Of a DNA stretch of 64,000 nt, positions 36,662 through 46,289 are shown in pieces (the stretch's first letter is position 1; every line of letters begins with the position of its first letter). The notes under the pieces are model-generated. The model did no database searches. It had not been told where the DNA came from and saw nothing but the letters and a program-made list of their open reading frames with translations. The position numbers and the translations under genes are program-made. Where the stretch lies: assembly GCA_031385005.1 (NCBI GenBank), contig JANNBB010000008.1:1-64000 (forward strand), in the 5' to 3' direction. Origin of the DNA: JADKIH01 sp031385005. Lineage in GTDB: Bacteria; Bacteroidota; Bacteroidia; AKYH767-A; 2013-40CM-41-45.

Positions 36662-38515
36662 ATGAGTATTAAGAAAAATCAGGTTCAGAATAGCCAAACG
36701 AAAACGAAAGTAAAGCACACTAAGAGTGGGGCTGCTTTAGAACAAGCAACCCCTAACCGCCTGTGGTTGCCATTGATACTTTTACTCACACTAATTATTT
36801 TCATCCCTGCTTTCAATAACGGTTTTACCAACTGGGATGATCCAACTTATATTTTAGACAACCCGCTAATTCGTCAATTCAACTTCGATACTATTCGAAG
36901 TATTTTTTCTGAACCCTATTTTGGCAATTATCAACCCTTGCATATTTTATCTTATGCTTTAGAATACCAGCTGTATCAATTGAATCCTGTCGGATATCAT
37001 GTTACCAGTGTTATCATGCATCTGATCACAACTGCTCTTGTTTACCGGTTTATTTTTCTGCTCTGTGGAAACAGTACCATTACAATTATTGCAACTTTAC
37101 TCTTTGGAATTCACCCTATGCATGTCGAATCCATTGCCTGGGCTGCCGAAAGAAAGGATATGTTATATGCGGGCTTCTTTTTAGGTTCGTTGATTATGTA
37201 CTTGCAATATCTGAAGAGTGAGCTGAAAATAAAATACCTGATTTTTGCTTTTCTTCTTTTTACCCTTTCCATCTTTTCTAAAGCAATGGCTTCTTCACTC
37301 CCTCCTGTCTTAGTGCTTCTTGATTTTTATTATAAGAGAAAATTCAGTTCAAAGCTGGTGATGGAGAAAATTCCTTTCTTCGCTCTTGCTATAGTATTCG
37401 GGTTAATCTCGGCAATTACTGCTTCATCAACCGGACAAGTTTCCTTACATGTATTTAATTTATTTGAACGGATTATTATAGCTAATTTTAATCTACTCAC
37501 TTATTGTTTTAAACTTCTCATTCCTTTTAACTTTTCTGCTTTTTATCCATATCCGCAACGAGTTGAAGGCATGTTGCCTTTTTATTTTTATATCGCTCCT
37601 TTTATTGTTATAGCTCTTGCAATCCTCATTTTAAAATCAGTAAAAAAGACACGTGTAATTATTTTCGGAGCCGGTTTTTTTGTGGCTTGTATTATTCTGG
37701 TATTGCAATTATTTCCTGTCGGACCAACCATTATATCCGAACGCTATACCTATCTTCCTTCTATTGGTTTTTTCTTTGTTTGCGGATATTTTATCGATCA
37801 AATTATCCGGCAAAAACCCGGTATGAAAACAGCAATATATTTTGTATTATCAATCTATTGTTTGTATTTATCTGTTGCAACTTATAAAAGAAACGACGTC
37901 TGGAAGGACAGTATTTCTTTATGGACCAATGTGCTTAACCAATTTCCTCATGTAGGTACAGCTCTCAATAATATAGGCAACGTTTGTGGTAAAGAAAGAG
38001 GGGATTTGGACAAAGCATTGGAGTACTTTAATAAATCTATTCAGTATGATCCCGGCTATGAAAATGCCTATGCCAACCGAGGAATTGTTTTTTGCATGAA
38101 AGGAAACCTCACAGACGGTATCCGGGATTTTTCCAAAGCAATCGAATTAAAACCGGGTTATTATGATGCACTTGTTAATCGAGGCATTACTTATTGTAGT
38201 ATGAAGGAATACGATAAATCAATTGCAGATTTTAATACACTGATTGCAACTAAGTCAAATGATGCAATACTTTTATCACATCGTGGTTGGTCGCTTCTTC
38301 AAGCCGGTAAAAATGAGGAAGCGCTCAATGATTTTAACCGTTCGATAACAATCGATTCGGGTAATTCTCTTACTTTTTTACGACGTTCAAATGCATTCTA
38401 TAATTTGAAACTTTTTAAAGATGCCTTTAATGATTTACAAAAATCATCTTCTATGGGTATGCAAATCGATTCTGCTTACTATCAATCATTGGAAAAAGCC
38501 GCTTCAGGAAATTAA
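36662..38515 (+). CDS. TMTC/PMT-like membrane glycosyltransferase with C-terminal TPRs
   Basis: From ATG 36662 the product has 617 residues. After a short basic cytoplasmic start there are about 10-11 transmembrane helices to residue 415, with family motifs FTNWDDPTYILDNP, HPMHVESIAWAAERKDMLY and SERYTYLPSIGFFF, as in TMTC-like GT-C proteins. Residues about 425-610 are four to five TPR units (ALEYFNKSIQYDPGYENAYA, AIELKPGYYDALVNRG). GT-C members of this type are O-mannosyltransferases in eukaryotes; the bacterial substrate is unproven. A TTG at 36647 is a less likely start. Confidence 0.8.
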   Translation: MSIKKNQVQNSQTKTKVKHTKSGAALEQATPNRLWLPLILLLTLIIFIPAFNNGFTNWDDPTYILDNPLIRQFNFDTIRSIFSEPYFGNYQPLHILSYALEYQLYQLNPVGYHVTSVIMHLITTALVYRFIFLLCGNSTITIIATLLFGIHPMHVESIAWAAERKDMLYAGFFLGSLIMYLQYLKSELKIKYLIFAFLLFTLSIFSKAMASSLPPVLVLLDFYYKRKFSSKLVMEKIPFFALAIVFGLISAITASSTGQVSLHVFNLFERIIIANFNLLTYCFKLLIPFNFSAFYPYPQRVEGMLPFYFYIAPFIVIALAILILKSVKKTRVIIFGAGFFVACIILVLQLFPVGPTIISERYTYLPSIGFFFVCGYFIDQIIRQKPGMKTAIYFVLSIYCLYLSVATYKRNDVWKDSISLWTNVLNQFPHVGTALNNIGNVCGKERGDLDKALEYFNKSIQYDPGYENAYANRGIVFCMKGNLTDGIRDFSKAIELKPGYYDALVNRGITYCSMKEYDKSIADFNTLIATKSNDAILLSHRGWSLLQAGKNEEALNDFNRSITIDSGNSLTFLRRSNAFYNLKLFKDAFNDLQKSSSMGMQIDSAYYQSLEKAASGN

Positions 38516-38645
38516 TTTTTTAAATAATTTATTAAGGAATTTCTTCTATTTTTTTTTAGAATTCCATTTCCTATTGGAAATAAAGGATAAAATTTTCCGA
38601 ATTAGCTGAATTTGTTGCTTTTTAATTTAAAATCCATCATTCTGC

Positions 38646-38674
38646 ATTGAATCATGTTAATTAATGATATCAAT
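38646..38674. promoter_or_regulatory. Imperfect dyad upstream of the nos cluster
   Basis: ATTGA-ATCAT at 38646-38655 is mirrored as ATGATATCAAT at 38664-38674 with a single-base bulge. It lies 57 bases before the start of the cytochrome gene that opens the nos cluster. It resembles a Crp/Fnr-family operator in half-site form but not in canonical spacing. Confidence 0.35.
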
Positions 38675-38730
38675 CATAAAATTCAAACAACAAACAGACT
38701 GATATTTACAAACACAAAATTCAAAAAACC

Positions 38731-39228
38731 ATGACTAGAAAGTTAAACCTATCCATTGTCTTCGGATCCATTTTATTCATTTTCGCATGTGGACCGGCTA
38801 AACAAGAGCAGCCTGCAAGTGAGTCAACACAAGATAATAAATCTTTAATGTCCGATGAGGGCGGATCTGCCTCTACCGAAGCAGCAGATGCCAGAGGTAT
38901 CGGGAAATTCACCAACGTGGAATTAGGCCCGACACTCGATGTTGCTATGTCTAAACAAGGCAAAGACATTTATGATTTGAAATGTTCTGCCTGTCATAAA
39001 CTAACCAAAGAAAAACTTGTTGGTCCCGGATGGTCCGGTGTTACCTCCAGAAGAAAACCGGAATGGGTTATGAATTTTGCTACCAATCCGGATGAAATGC
39101 TTAACAAAGATCCTCAGGCACAAGCAATGCTCGAAGAGTGCCTTGTTCGTATGCCTAATCAAAACCTAAACGATGCTGATGCCCGTGCCGTTTATGAATA
39201 CATGAGAGAAAATGATGGCGTTAAATAA
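38731..39228 (+). CDS. c-type cytochrome lipoprotein of the nos cluster
   Basis: The 165-residue product has a lipoprotein signal with the lipobox Cys at residue 20 (FIFACGPAK), a Ser/Asp-rich linker, and one class I cytochrome c domain with the haem motif CSACH at 85-89 and a probable axial Met141 in LVRMPNQ. It directly precedes nosZ and is a plausible electron donor to nitrous oxide reductase in the periplasm; c-type cytochromes are frequent at this position in clade II nos clusters. Confidence 0.9.
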   Translation: MTRKLNLSIVFGSILFIFACGPAKQEQPASESTQDNKSLMSDEGGSASTEAADARGIGKFTNVELGPTLDVAMSKQGKDIYDLKCSACHKLTKEKLVGPGWSGVTSRRKPEWVMNFATNPDEMLNKDPQAQAMLEECLVRMPNQNLNDADARAVYEYMRENDGVK

Positions 39229-39262
39229 TAAAACATACTTACTAATTATAAATATCCACACT

Positions 39263-41236
39263 ATGAAAATTAAATTTAATCACATTGCTTATCTGTTGCT
39301 AAGCATTGTGTTGTTTTCTTCCTGTAAACCCAAAGGGCCTTCGCAAGTTGTAAATAGCGATGCGGCTCAAAAAGCTTATGTAGCTCCCGGCAAATACGAC
39401 GAGTTTTACAATTTTGTGTCCGGTGGTTTCAGCGGACAAATGAGTGTTTATGGACTGCCTTCTGGCCGATTGTTCCGTGTTATTCCTGTTTTTTCCGTAG
39501 ACCCTGAAAAAGGATATGGTTATAGTGAAGAAACGAAACCTATGCTGAATACTTCCAATGGTTTTATTCCATGGGACGATTTACATCACATCGCATTGTC
39601 GGTTACAGATGGTATTCACGATGGTCGCTGGGCTTTCGGTAATGCAAATAATACACCGCGTATTGCCCGTATTGATTTGAAAACATTCCGTACCGCTGAG
39701 ATCATCGAAATCCCGAATAGCGGTGGAAATCACTCATCACCATTTATAACTGAAAATAGCGAATACGTAGTTGCCGGTACACGTTTCAGTATTCCTATGG
39801 GAGATAATACCGATGTTCCTATTAATACCTATAAACAAAATTTCAAGGGTACTGTCAGTTTTATCAGCATTGATAAGGCGTCGGGAAAAATGAGTATTGC
39901 ATTTCAGCTTTTGTTGCCTGGTGTTAACTTCGACTTAGCCCGTGCCGGCAAAGGAAAATCTCATGGATGGTTTTTCTTCAGTTGTTACAATTCTGAAAAA
40001 GCAAATACACTTTTAGAAGTTAACGCATCGCAAAAAGACAAGGATTTTATTATGTGTGTCAACTGGAAAAAAGCGGAAGAATACGTCAAAGCAGGAAAAG
40101 GGATGAAGAAAAATGTTCGCTATGCGCATAATACTTATGATGAAAATAAACATTCTGCCACTTCAACTTTTGAAAATGACGTAATAATGCTCGATCCAAA
40201 AGATTGTCCGGATATGGTTTACTTTATGCCTTGTCCGAAATCTCCTCATGGATGCGATACCGATCCAACGGGAGAATATATAGTTGGCAGCGGAAAATTA
40301 GCAGCTATTATCCCTGTATTTTCTTTCACAAAAATTCAAGCCGCTATTGCAAATAAAACTTTCGATGGCGCTTATGATGGAATTCCTGTCCTGAAATATG
40401 ATGCTGTCTTACATGGTGAAGTTAAAAAACCCGGACTCGGACCTCTGCATACAGAATTCGACGCGAATGGTAATGCTTATACTTCATTCTTCGTTTCCAG
40501 TGAAGTTGTTAAATGGAGACTCAGTGATTTAACTGTATTAGACAGAGTACCTACCTATTATTCTGTAGGTCACTTATGTGTTCCCGGAGGACCTACTAAA
40601 AAGCCATGGGGAAAATACATGATCGCTTATAACAAAATCACCAAAGATCGTTTTTTACCTACAGGTCCTGAGTTGGCGCAAAGTGCACAGCTTTTTGATA
40701 TCAGCGGCGATAAAATGAAATTAATACTCGATTTCCCTACAATCGGTGAGCCGCATTATGCTGAAGCAATACCGGCTGAATTAATTTCGAAAAATTCGAC
40801 CAAGATTTATAAAATAGAAGACAATAAAAATCCATATGTAACAAAGGGTGAGAAGGAAGCAAAAGTTGAACGAAAAGGCAATGAGATTCATGTGTATATG
40901 ACTTCCATCCGTTCTCACTTCGTTCCTGATAATATCGAAGGTGTGAAAATGGGTGACGTTGTTTATTTTCACGTAACAAATCTCGAGCAGGATTGGGATG
41001 TGCCTCATGGATTTGCTGTGAAAGGTGCTCCGAACTCTGAATTGTTAATCATGCCTGGCGAAACTCAAACATTAATGTGGAAACCGGAACGAACAGGAGT
41101 ATTTCCTATGTATTGTACTGATTTCTGTTCTGCTTTGCATCAGGAAATGCAGGGATATATAAGAGTTAGTCCTGCAGGTTCTAGCACACCAATTACCTTC
41201 AGCACAGGTACCAATCAACCCAAATCAAATCCGTAA
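39263..41236 (+). CDS. nosZ: Nitrous-oxide reductase, clade II, lipoprotein form
   Basis: From ATG 39263 the enzyme has 657 residues and reduces N2O to N2 in the periplasm. The signal peptide is Sec-type with a lipobox (LFSSCKPKG, Cys21), not the twin-arginine signal of clade I, which fits clade II. The seven-bladed propeller that carries the CuZ cluster includes DDLHHIALSVTDG (H108, H109). The C-terminal cupredoxin domain has the CuA ligands H582 in VPHGF and C618, C622, H626, M629 in YCTDFCSALHQEM. An in-frame ATG at 39212 overlaps the cytochrome gene and adds an unlikely pre-signal extension. Confidence 0.97.
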   Translation: MKIKFNHIAYLLLSIVLFSSCKPKGPSQVVNSDAAQKAYVAPGKYDEFYNFVSGGFSGQMSVYGLPSGRLFRVIPVFSVDPEKGYGYSEETKPMLNTSNGFIPWDDLHHIALSVTDGIHDGRWAFGNANNTPRIARIDLKTFRTAEIIEIPNSGGNHSSPFITENSEYVVAGTRFSIPMGDNTDVPINTYKQNFKGTVSFISIDKASGKMSIAFQLLLPGVNFDLARAGKGKSHGWFFFSCYNSEKANTLLEVNASQKDKDFIMCVNWKKAEEYVKAGKGMKKNVRYAHNTYDENKHSATSTFENDVIMLDPKDCPDMVYFMPCPKSPHGCDTDPTGEYIVGSGKLAAIIPVFSFTKIQAAIANKTFDGAYDGIPVLKYDAVLHGEVKKPGLGPLHTEFDANGNAYTSFFVSSEVVKWRLSDLTVLDRVPTYYSVGHLCVPGGPTKKPWGKYMIAYNKITKDRFLPTGPELAQSAQLFDISGDKMKLILDFPTIGEPHYAEAIPAELISKNSTKIYKIEDNKNPYVTKGEKEAKVERKGNEIHVYMTSIRSHFVPDNIEGVKMGDVVYFHVTNLEQDWDVPHGFAVKGAPNSELLIMPGETQTLMWKPERTGVFPMYCTDFCSALHQEMQGYIRVSPAGSSTPITFSTGTNQPKSNP

Positions 41237-41269
41237 TAAATTTCATCCAAAATTTCAAAAACGATATCA

Positions 41270-41836
41270 ATGAAAAAAATAAATAACCTCATTGCACTCA
41301 TTTTCATCTTCGGAATGATTTCCTGCAGCCAGGAAAATAAAAACACAGAATCTGCTACCACTACAGATAATTCAACTGCTGTAAGCGGGGGTCAGGAAGG
41401 CGTAGCCGACGATGTTTCGCAAAAAGATGTTGTTAAAATTGCTATTGGTTCAGCAGATCATACAACACTCGTTGCAGCATTGAAGCAAGCAGAATATGTA
41501 AACGATCTTTCGAATGCTGGGCCGTTCACTGTTTTTGCTCCAACCAATGCCGCATTCGATGCACTTCCTAAAGGTACAGTTGAAGAGTTGATGAAACCGG
41601 AGAACAAAGATAAGTTACAAAATATTCTCGAATATCATGTAGCTATTGGAGTTTATAAAATTGAAAACATGCTCGATGGACAAACCATCAATCAGGCAAA
41701 TCTCGACAACATAACGTTGAGTGTTAAAGATGGAAAAGTAATGGTGAATAATTCTGCTCACATCATTGCTTCCATACCTGCTTCAAACGGAATCATTCAT
41801 GTTATTGATGCCGTGCTTTTGCCACCCGCAAAGTAA
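41270..41836 (+). CDS. Fasciclin-domain lipoprotein
   Basis: The 188-residue product has a lipobox at about residue 20 (FGMISCSQE), a low-complexity Thr/Ser linker and one FAS1 domain (TTLVAALKQAEYV, PFTVFAPTNAAFDALPKGT, GIIHVIDAVLLPP). FAS1 domains mediate adhesion or ligand binding. It lies 33 bases after nosZ and before a strong terminator, so it is co-transcribed with nosZ. Its role there is not known; anchoring or stabilising a periplasmic complex is one possibility. Confidence 0.9.
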   Translation: MKKINNLIALIFIFGMISCSQENKNTESATTTDNSTAVSGGQEGVADDVSQKDVVKIAIGSADHTTLVAALKQAEYVNDLSNAGPFTVFAPTNAAFDALPKGTVEELMKPENKDKLQNILEYHVAIGVYKIENMLDGQTINQANLDNITLSVKDGKVMVNNSAHIIASIPASNGIIHVIDAVLLPPAK

Positions 41837-41847
41837 ATTCATACCAA

Positions 41848-41880
41848 AGGCCCCTTCAATAATGCTGGGGCCCTTTTTTT
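41848..41880 (+). terminator. Intrinsic terminator after fasciclin gene
   Basis: GGCCCC at 41849-41854 pairs with GGGGCC at 41867-41872 around a 12-nt loop, followed by seven T. It divides the cluster into cytochrome-nosZ-fasciclin and the accessory nos genes, and could lower expression of the latter. Confidence 0.85.
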
Positions 41881-41896
41881 ATATTATAACATAAAC

Positions 41897-42466
41897 ATGA
41901 AAAAATTAAGTACGCTTTCCCGAATAATTATCGCAATTTCTTCATTAACCATTATTATCACCTATTTTTATCCTGTTTGGCGAATTGATCTTTTCGCACC
42001 GCAATATCCTGAAGGATTGGTGATGAAAATATGGTTGAATAATTTAACCGGTGATGTGGATATAATCAATGGCCTAAACCACTATATCGGCATGAAGAAA
42101 ATAAGCGTTGAGATGTTTCCCGAATTTGGTTATTTAAAATATGTAGTTGCGCTTTACATCGCTTATGGTTTACTGATTGCTGTCACCGGTAGCCGAAAAA
42201 TATTATTCAGTTATCTCGTCGTATCTGCCATTGGGGGATTATTGGCCATTTACGATTTTTATCAGTGGGGATACGATTACGGACACAACCTGAATCCTGA
42301 TGCTCCCATAAAAGTTCCCGGAATGGGTTACCAGCCGCCATTGCTTGGTCATAAAAAACTTCTTAATTTCGATGCTTATTCTCTCCCTGAAGTCGGTGGG
42401 TATGTTGTTATTGCTGTTGTAGTAATAGCAGCACTTGTCTGGATACTAAACAGGAAAAAATCCTAA
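41897..42466 (+). CDS. Nos-cluster membrane protein of unknown function
   Basis: The 189-residue protein has four predicted transmembrane helices (near residues 8-24, 78-96, 102-122 and 165-185) and a periplasmic loop between the first two containing VWRIDLFAPQYPEGL. Proteins of this kind occur between nosZ and nosL in Bacteroidota; I do not know a demonstrated function. A role in copper or assembly is inferred from position only. The gap to nosL is 9 bases. Confidence 0.75.
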   Translation: MKKLSTLSRIIIAISSLTIIITYFYPVWRIDLFAPQYPEGLVMKIWLNNLTGDVDIINGLNHYIGMKKISVEMFPEFGYLKYVVALYIAYGLLIAVTGSRKILFSYLVVSAIGGLLAIYDFYQWGYDYGHNLNPDAPIKVPGMGYQPPLLGHKKLLNFDAYSLPEVGGYVVIAVVVIAALVWILNRKKS

Positions 42467-42475
42467 GAACGTTAA

Positions 42476-42898
42476 ATGAAAAAAATTATTTTTCTCTTAT
42501 TATTATTCAGTTCTTGTACGACGGAACCTCAGCCCATTGTCGCAGGTAAAGACGAATGTCATTTTTGTAAAATGACGGTAGCGGATTCACGCTTCGCAAC
42601 TGAATTGATTACCGATAAAGGAAAAGTATTCAAATTCGATGACGTTATTTGCATGTCGAAATTTATTAAAGCCGGTAAAGTGGATGAAAACAAAATGAGC
42701 CGCATCTTGCTGATGGATTTTTCCGATAACTCATTGATCGATGCGGAAACCGCTTTCATCTTATTGAGTAATGAACTTCATTCACCAATGGGTGGAAATG
42801 CAGCTGCTTTTCTATTAAAAGATGAAGCACATAATATGCAAAAGGAAAAGGGTGGAGAAATTTTGGATTGGAAAACATTATTTAATAAGCTAAATTGA
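42476..42898 (+). CDS. nosL: Copper chaperone NosL, lipoprotein
   Basis: The 140-residue product has a lipobox Cys at residue 14 (LLFSSCTTE) and the NosL copper-binding motif CHFCKM with C28, C31 and M33. NosL delivers Cu(I) in the periplasm for NosZ metal centre assembly. The family hallmark MGGNAAAFLLKDEA is close to the C-terminus. Its stop overlaps the start of nosD by four bases. Confidence 0.93.
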   Translation: MKKIIFLLLLFSSCTTEPQPIVAGKDECHFCKMTVADSRFATELITDKGKVFKFDDVICMSKFIKAGKVDENKMSRILLMDFSDNSLIDAETAFILLSNELHSPMGGNAAAFLLKDEAHNMQKEKGGEILDWKTLFNKLN

Positions 42899-44130
42899 TT
42901 GTGCGAAACTTAATCGTACTGGCATTTTTTTTTATTCCTTTCCGCAATACGGCTGCAGAAATTAAAGTCGGAAATAATCAACAATTCCAACACATTAAAG
43001 AAGCGATTGCTTTTGCTAAACCAACAGATACCGTATTTATAGAAAATGGATTATATCAAGAAGGTAACATCGTTATCACAAAATCATTACATATTTACGG
43101 TGAGAAAAACACAATTTTAGACGGCCAGGGTAAGTTTGAAATACTTACAGTTTCCGCAAATAATTTTTCAATCAAAGGAATTACTTTTATTAATTCAGGT
43201 TATTCTTCCATGAATGACTTCGCATCCATTAAAATTATTGATGCTTCTCATTTTAGTGTCGAAGGAAATACAATAACAAATGCCAGTTTCGGAATTCACG
43301 TTTCTAATTCTTCTTTTTTTACCATCAAAGGAAATCAACTGAAAGGTAACCCCAGAGAAGAACAAAATACCGGTAATGGTATTCACCTTTGGAAATGCAA
43401 TGGCGCAAATATCTTTAACAATAAAGTTTCCGGTCATAGAGATGGTATTTATTTTGAATTCGTCATGAACTCAAACATCATTTACAACTATAGCAATAAC
43501 AATCTTCGTTACGGTCTTCATTTCATGTTTTCAAATGACAATGCATATAAGTTCAATACGTTTGAACTGAATGGGGCCGGTGTAGCTGTTATGTTTTCTC
43601 ATCGTGTTGAAATGCATCAAAACAAATTCGAAAAAAACAGAGGCGGATCCAGCTATGGAATTTTACTTAAAGAAATTTCAGATGGCTCCATCAGTAACAA
43701 TGAATTTACGGACAACACTGTCGGTATCTTTATGGAAGGTACAAGCCGTATTACAGTGGCCAATAACCGGTTTTCCGGAAATGGTTGGGCTTTTAGAATT
43801 CAGGCCAGTTGCAATGAAATTATCGTCGAAAAGAATAACTTTACCGGAAACACTTTCGATGTGGCCACCAATGGTAGTCTTGTGCTGAATACATTTTCCA
43901 ATAATTACTGGGATAAATACGAAGGTTATGATCTCAACAAAGATGGCATAGGCGATGTTCCCTACCATCCTTCGAGTTTATTTTCTACCATTGCCGAAGA
44001 AATGTCTTATGCCATGATGCTTTACAGAAGTTTTACAGTGATGCTTCTCGAACGAACAGAAAAAGCCATTCCGGCCGTCACTCCCGAAAATCTCGTCGAT
44101 CCGAAACCGTCCATGAAACCTTTACTATGA
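42895..44130 (+). CDS. nosD: Periplasmic copper-cluster assembly protein NosD
   Basis: The 411-residue protein has a signal peptide and then a long right-handed beta-helix of about 22-residue turns, marked by repeated N and G positions (GIHLWKCNGANIFNNKV, RYGLHFMFSNDNAYKFN), with the terminal NosD segment NNYWDKYEGYDLNKDGIGD. NosD works with the NosFY transporter in forming the CuZ sulfur-copper site. Initiation is at TTG 42895, overlapping nosL, or at GTG 42901; no ATG fits. Its stop overlaps nosF by four bases. Confidence 0.93.
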   Translation: MIVRNLIVLAFFFIPFRNTAAEIKVGNNQQFQHIKEAIAFAKPTDTVFIENGLYQEGNIVITKSLHIYGEKNTILDGQGKFEILTVSANNFSIKGITFINSGYSSMNDFASIKIIDASHFSVEGNTITNASFGIHVSNSSFFTIKGNQLKGNPREEQNTGNGIHLWKCNGANIFNNKVSGHRDGIYFEFVMNSNIIYNYSNNNLRYGLHFMFSNDNAYKFNTFELNGAGVAVMFSHRVEMHQNKFEKNRGGSSYGILLKEISDGSISNNEFTDNTVGIFMEGTSRITVANNRFSGNGWAFRIQASCNEIIVEKNNFTGNTFDVATNGSLVLNTFSNNYWDKYEGYDLNKDGIGDVPYHPSSLFSTIAEEMSYAMMLYRSFTVMLLERTEKAIPAVTPENLVDPKPSMKPLL

Positions 44131-44855
44131 TCATCGAAACAGATAAACTGGTGAAAAAATTCGGTAAGCTGACTGTCATCGATGGCCTGGATCTGAAAAT
44201 CGATAAAGGTAAATGCATGGCTTTAATCGGGCCGAATGCTTCAGGAAAAACGACGCTTATTAAATCTATTCTTGGTCTTGTTGTTCCAACATCAGGAAAG
44301 ATTTTATTTAAAGGTAAATCTGTTCTTTCGGATTGGGAATATCGTAAACACATCGGTTACATGCCTCAGATTGGAAGGTATCCGGATAATATGATGATCG
44401 GGCAATTATTCAGCATGATTTCTTCTTTACGCAATTCCCGTTTGGAAGATTGTGATACTGAGCTTATACAAAAATTTAAAATTGAAGAGATGTATTCCAA
44501 ACGAATGGGAATACTCAGCGGTGGTACTCGCCAGAAAATTAGCGCTTGCCTTGCTTTTTTGTTTAACCCGGAAGTCCTGATTCTCGATGAGCCAACTTCC
44601 GGACTCGATCCTGTATCCAATGAAATGTTAAAAGAGAAAATTATAGCCGAAAAAAATAAGGGCAAATTAATTTTGATAACATCCCACATCCTCAGCGACC
44701 TCGACGATCTCGTCGATGAAATTCTATTCCTTCAAGACGGAAAAATTAAACTCCACAGCACCTTCGATGATTTGCGAAGAGAAACCGGAGAAACCAAACT
44801 TTCTAAAGCAATTGCCCGCATCATGGGCTATAAAGAAAATGTTCAAACTGTTTAA
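44127..44855 (+). CDS. nosF: ABC transporter ATPase NosF
   Basis: The 242-residue ATPase has Walker A GPNASGKT at 35-42, signature LSGGTRQ at 130-136 and Walker B LILDEP at 151-156 followed by TSGLDP. With NosY it powers the NosDFY complex that supplies material for CuZ assembly. The ATG overlaps the nosD stop, and the 3' end overlaps the nosY start by 17 bases, so the three are translationally coupled. Confidence 0.95.
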   Translation: MIIETDKLVKKFGKLTVIDGLDLKIDKGKCMALIGPNASGKTTLIKSILGLVVPTSGKILFKGKSVLSDWEYRKHIGYMPQIGRYPDNMMIGQLFSMISSLRNSRLEDCDTELIQKFKIEEMYSKRMGILSGGTRQKISACLAFLFNPEVLILDEPTSGLDPVSNEMLKEKIIAEKNKGKLILITSHILSDLDDLVDEILFLQDGKIKLHSTFDDLRRETGETKLSKAIARIMGYKENVQTV

Positions 44856-45606
44856 ATACATATTCAGCGATATCATAAAGAGTAAAATAATTTTATTTTA
44901 TTCATTGGCTTTATTTGTAATCAGTCTGAGCATTTTTAATATTTCTGATTCACCCGTAAAAGCACTGGTAAGTTTGATGAACCTTCAGCTTATTGTTCTT
45001 CCGTTAATCTGTGGTATATTTTCTACAATTTACTTTTACAACTCGTCCGAGTTCATCGAATTGCTCGTCGCACAACCCATTCGACGAAGGACCATTTTCC
45101 TAAGTATTTTATGTGGCTTAACTGCCTCACTTTCGCTTGCTTTTATTATTGGAATGGGAATCCCTTTGTTAATATTTTCTTTCGATATATCTTCAATTCT
45201 CTTTGTTGCAACCGGACTCGCATTAACATTCGTTTTTACATCTTTCGCACTTACCGCTTCAGTTTATGCCGGCGATAAAGCACGTGGAATTGGGACGACT
45301 CTGCTCATTTGGTTTTATTTCACCCTCATCTACGACGGACTCATTTTGTTTTTACTCTTCAGATTCAGCGATTATCCACTCGAGAAATTTGTCATTGCCA
45401 TTTCTTTTCTCAATCCTGTCGACTTAGTCAGAATTCTACTTCTTCTTCAAGTCGATATGGCTGCCATCATGGGATATACAGGTGCTCTGTTCAAGGATTT
45501 TTACGGTACAACTCAAGGCATTTTACTATCAGCAATCGTTTTGATTCTTTGGTTCGTCATTCCAGCCCGGATGAGTTTGAAGAAATTTCTCAGAAAAGAT
45601 TTATAA
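44839..45606 (+). CDS. nosY: ABC transporter permease NosY
   Basis: From ATG 44839 the product has 255 residues with about six transmembrane helices and the ABC-2 type layout of NosY (FNISDSPVKALVSLMNLQL, LLVAQPIRRRTIF, FLNPVDLVRILLLLQVD). It forms the membrane part of NosDFY. Earlier in-frame ATG codons lie deep within nosF and encode a polar extension, so they are rejected. It closes the core nos set. Confidence 0.92.
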   Translation: MFKLFKYIFSDIIKSKIILFYSLALFVISLSIFNISDSPVKALVSLMNLQLIVLPLICGIFSTIYFYNSSEFIELLVAQPIRRRTIFLSILCGLTASLSLAFIIGMGIPLLIFSFDISSILFVATGLALTFVFTSFALTASVYAGDKARGIGTTLLIWFYFTLIYDGLILFLLFRFSDYPLEKFVIAISFLNPVDLVRILLLLQVDMAAIMGYTGALFKDFYGTTQGILLSAIVLILWFVIPARMSLKKFLRKDL

Positions 45607-45665
45607 TTTAGCCAAACGATTTTGATCAGATAAAACTCCATTGGTATAATCGAAACTGCTGAATT

Positions 45666-46220
45666 ATGAAACAACTATTTACAATTCTATTGTTACTGAT
45701 TTCTATTGGCTGTTCATTTGGTCAGAATAAGCCGGATCCGAATTTCATTTTTTGGAGCTCCAAACATAAATTTACCGCTGATGATTTCGCTATTAAAACT
45801 AAAAATCTGGAAACAAGTCCATCGTTTGCTCAATTCTCTATGGACTATCAGGTTGGGGGCTTTGACTTTCTGACAAAAAACTTTAATAAAAAGATTCGAA
45901 ACTACATGATTAAATCGGCTTCATCGATTGATACCACTTATGACGTTGAAGTATCGTTAAGGTATCAGCAGACACTTTTTGACATCTGCGAAATCTATAC
46001 CAGGAAGTTTAGAAAAGAATTAAAAGAAAATAGAAAAAAGATCGCTTCCGGATTGCAATTCGTGGAAGAACTTAATTCCAAGGCAATGACAAATTTTGCA
46101 AACAGAAGAGTGGAATACGATCGAGAAACTAAATTTGGCACCATTGCCGACAAACAATTTGAATGGGAAAAGCAAATTCAAACGGAACTGAATGAACTAA
46201 AAGAATTTTCCAACGAATAA
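45666..46220 (+). CDS. Secreted protein of unknown function downstream of nosY
   Basis: The 184-residue product has a signal peptide ending near GCSFGQ (residue 20), then an FIFWSSKHKFTADDF segment faintly reminiscent of DUF922-type putative zinc proteases. No HExxH-type metal motif is present, so I do not assign that family. The C-terminal half is charged and helical. It follows nosY by 59 bases on the same strand and may be unrelated to N2O reduction. Confidence 0.65.
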   Translation: MKQLFTILLLLISIGCSFGQNKPDPNFIFWSSKHKFTADDFAIKTKNLETSPSFAQFSMDYQVGGFDFLTKNFNKKIRNYMIKSASSIDTTYDVEVSLRYQQTLFDICEIYTRKFRKELKENRKKIASGLQFVEELNSKAMTNFANRRVEYDRETKFGTIADKQFEWEKQIQTELNELKEFSNE

Positions 46221-46289
46221 TCATCCTTAAGGATCAAACAAAGAACAACTCTTTTTCCGCCTCAACTTCTATTACTTGATTTCTAACTT

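Noticed and set aside
38665..38672. TGATATCA as a canonical Fnr box
   Set aside because: The TTGAT-N4-ATCAA consensus is not met at either register; only the broader imperfect dyad was kept as a weak candidate.
45666..46220. DUF922-type protease assignment for the secreted protein after nosY
   Set aside because: The N-terminal resemblance is short and no HExxH-like metal site is present.
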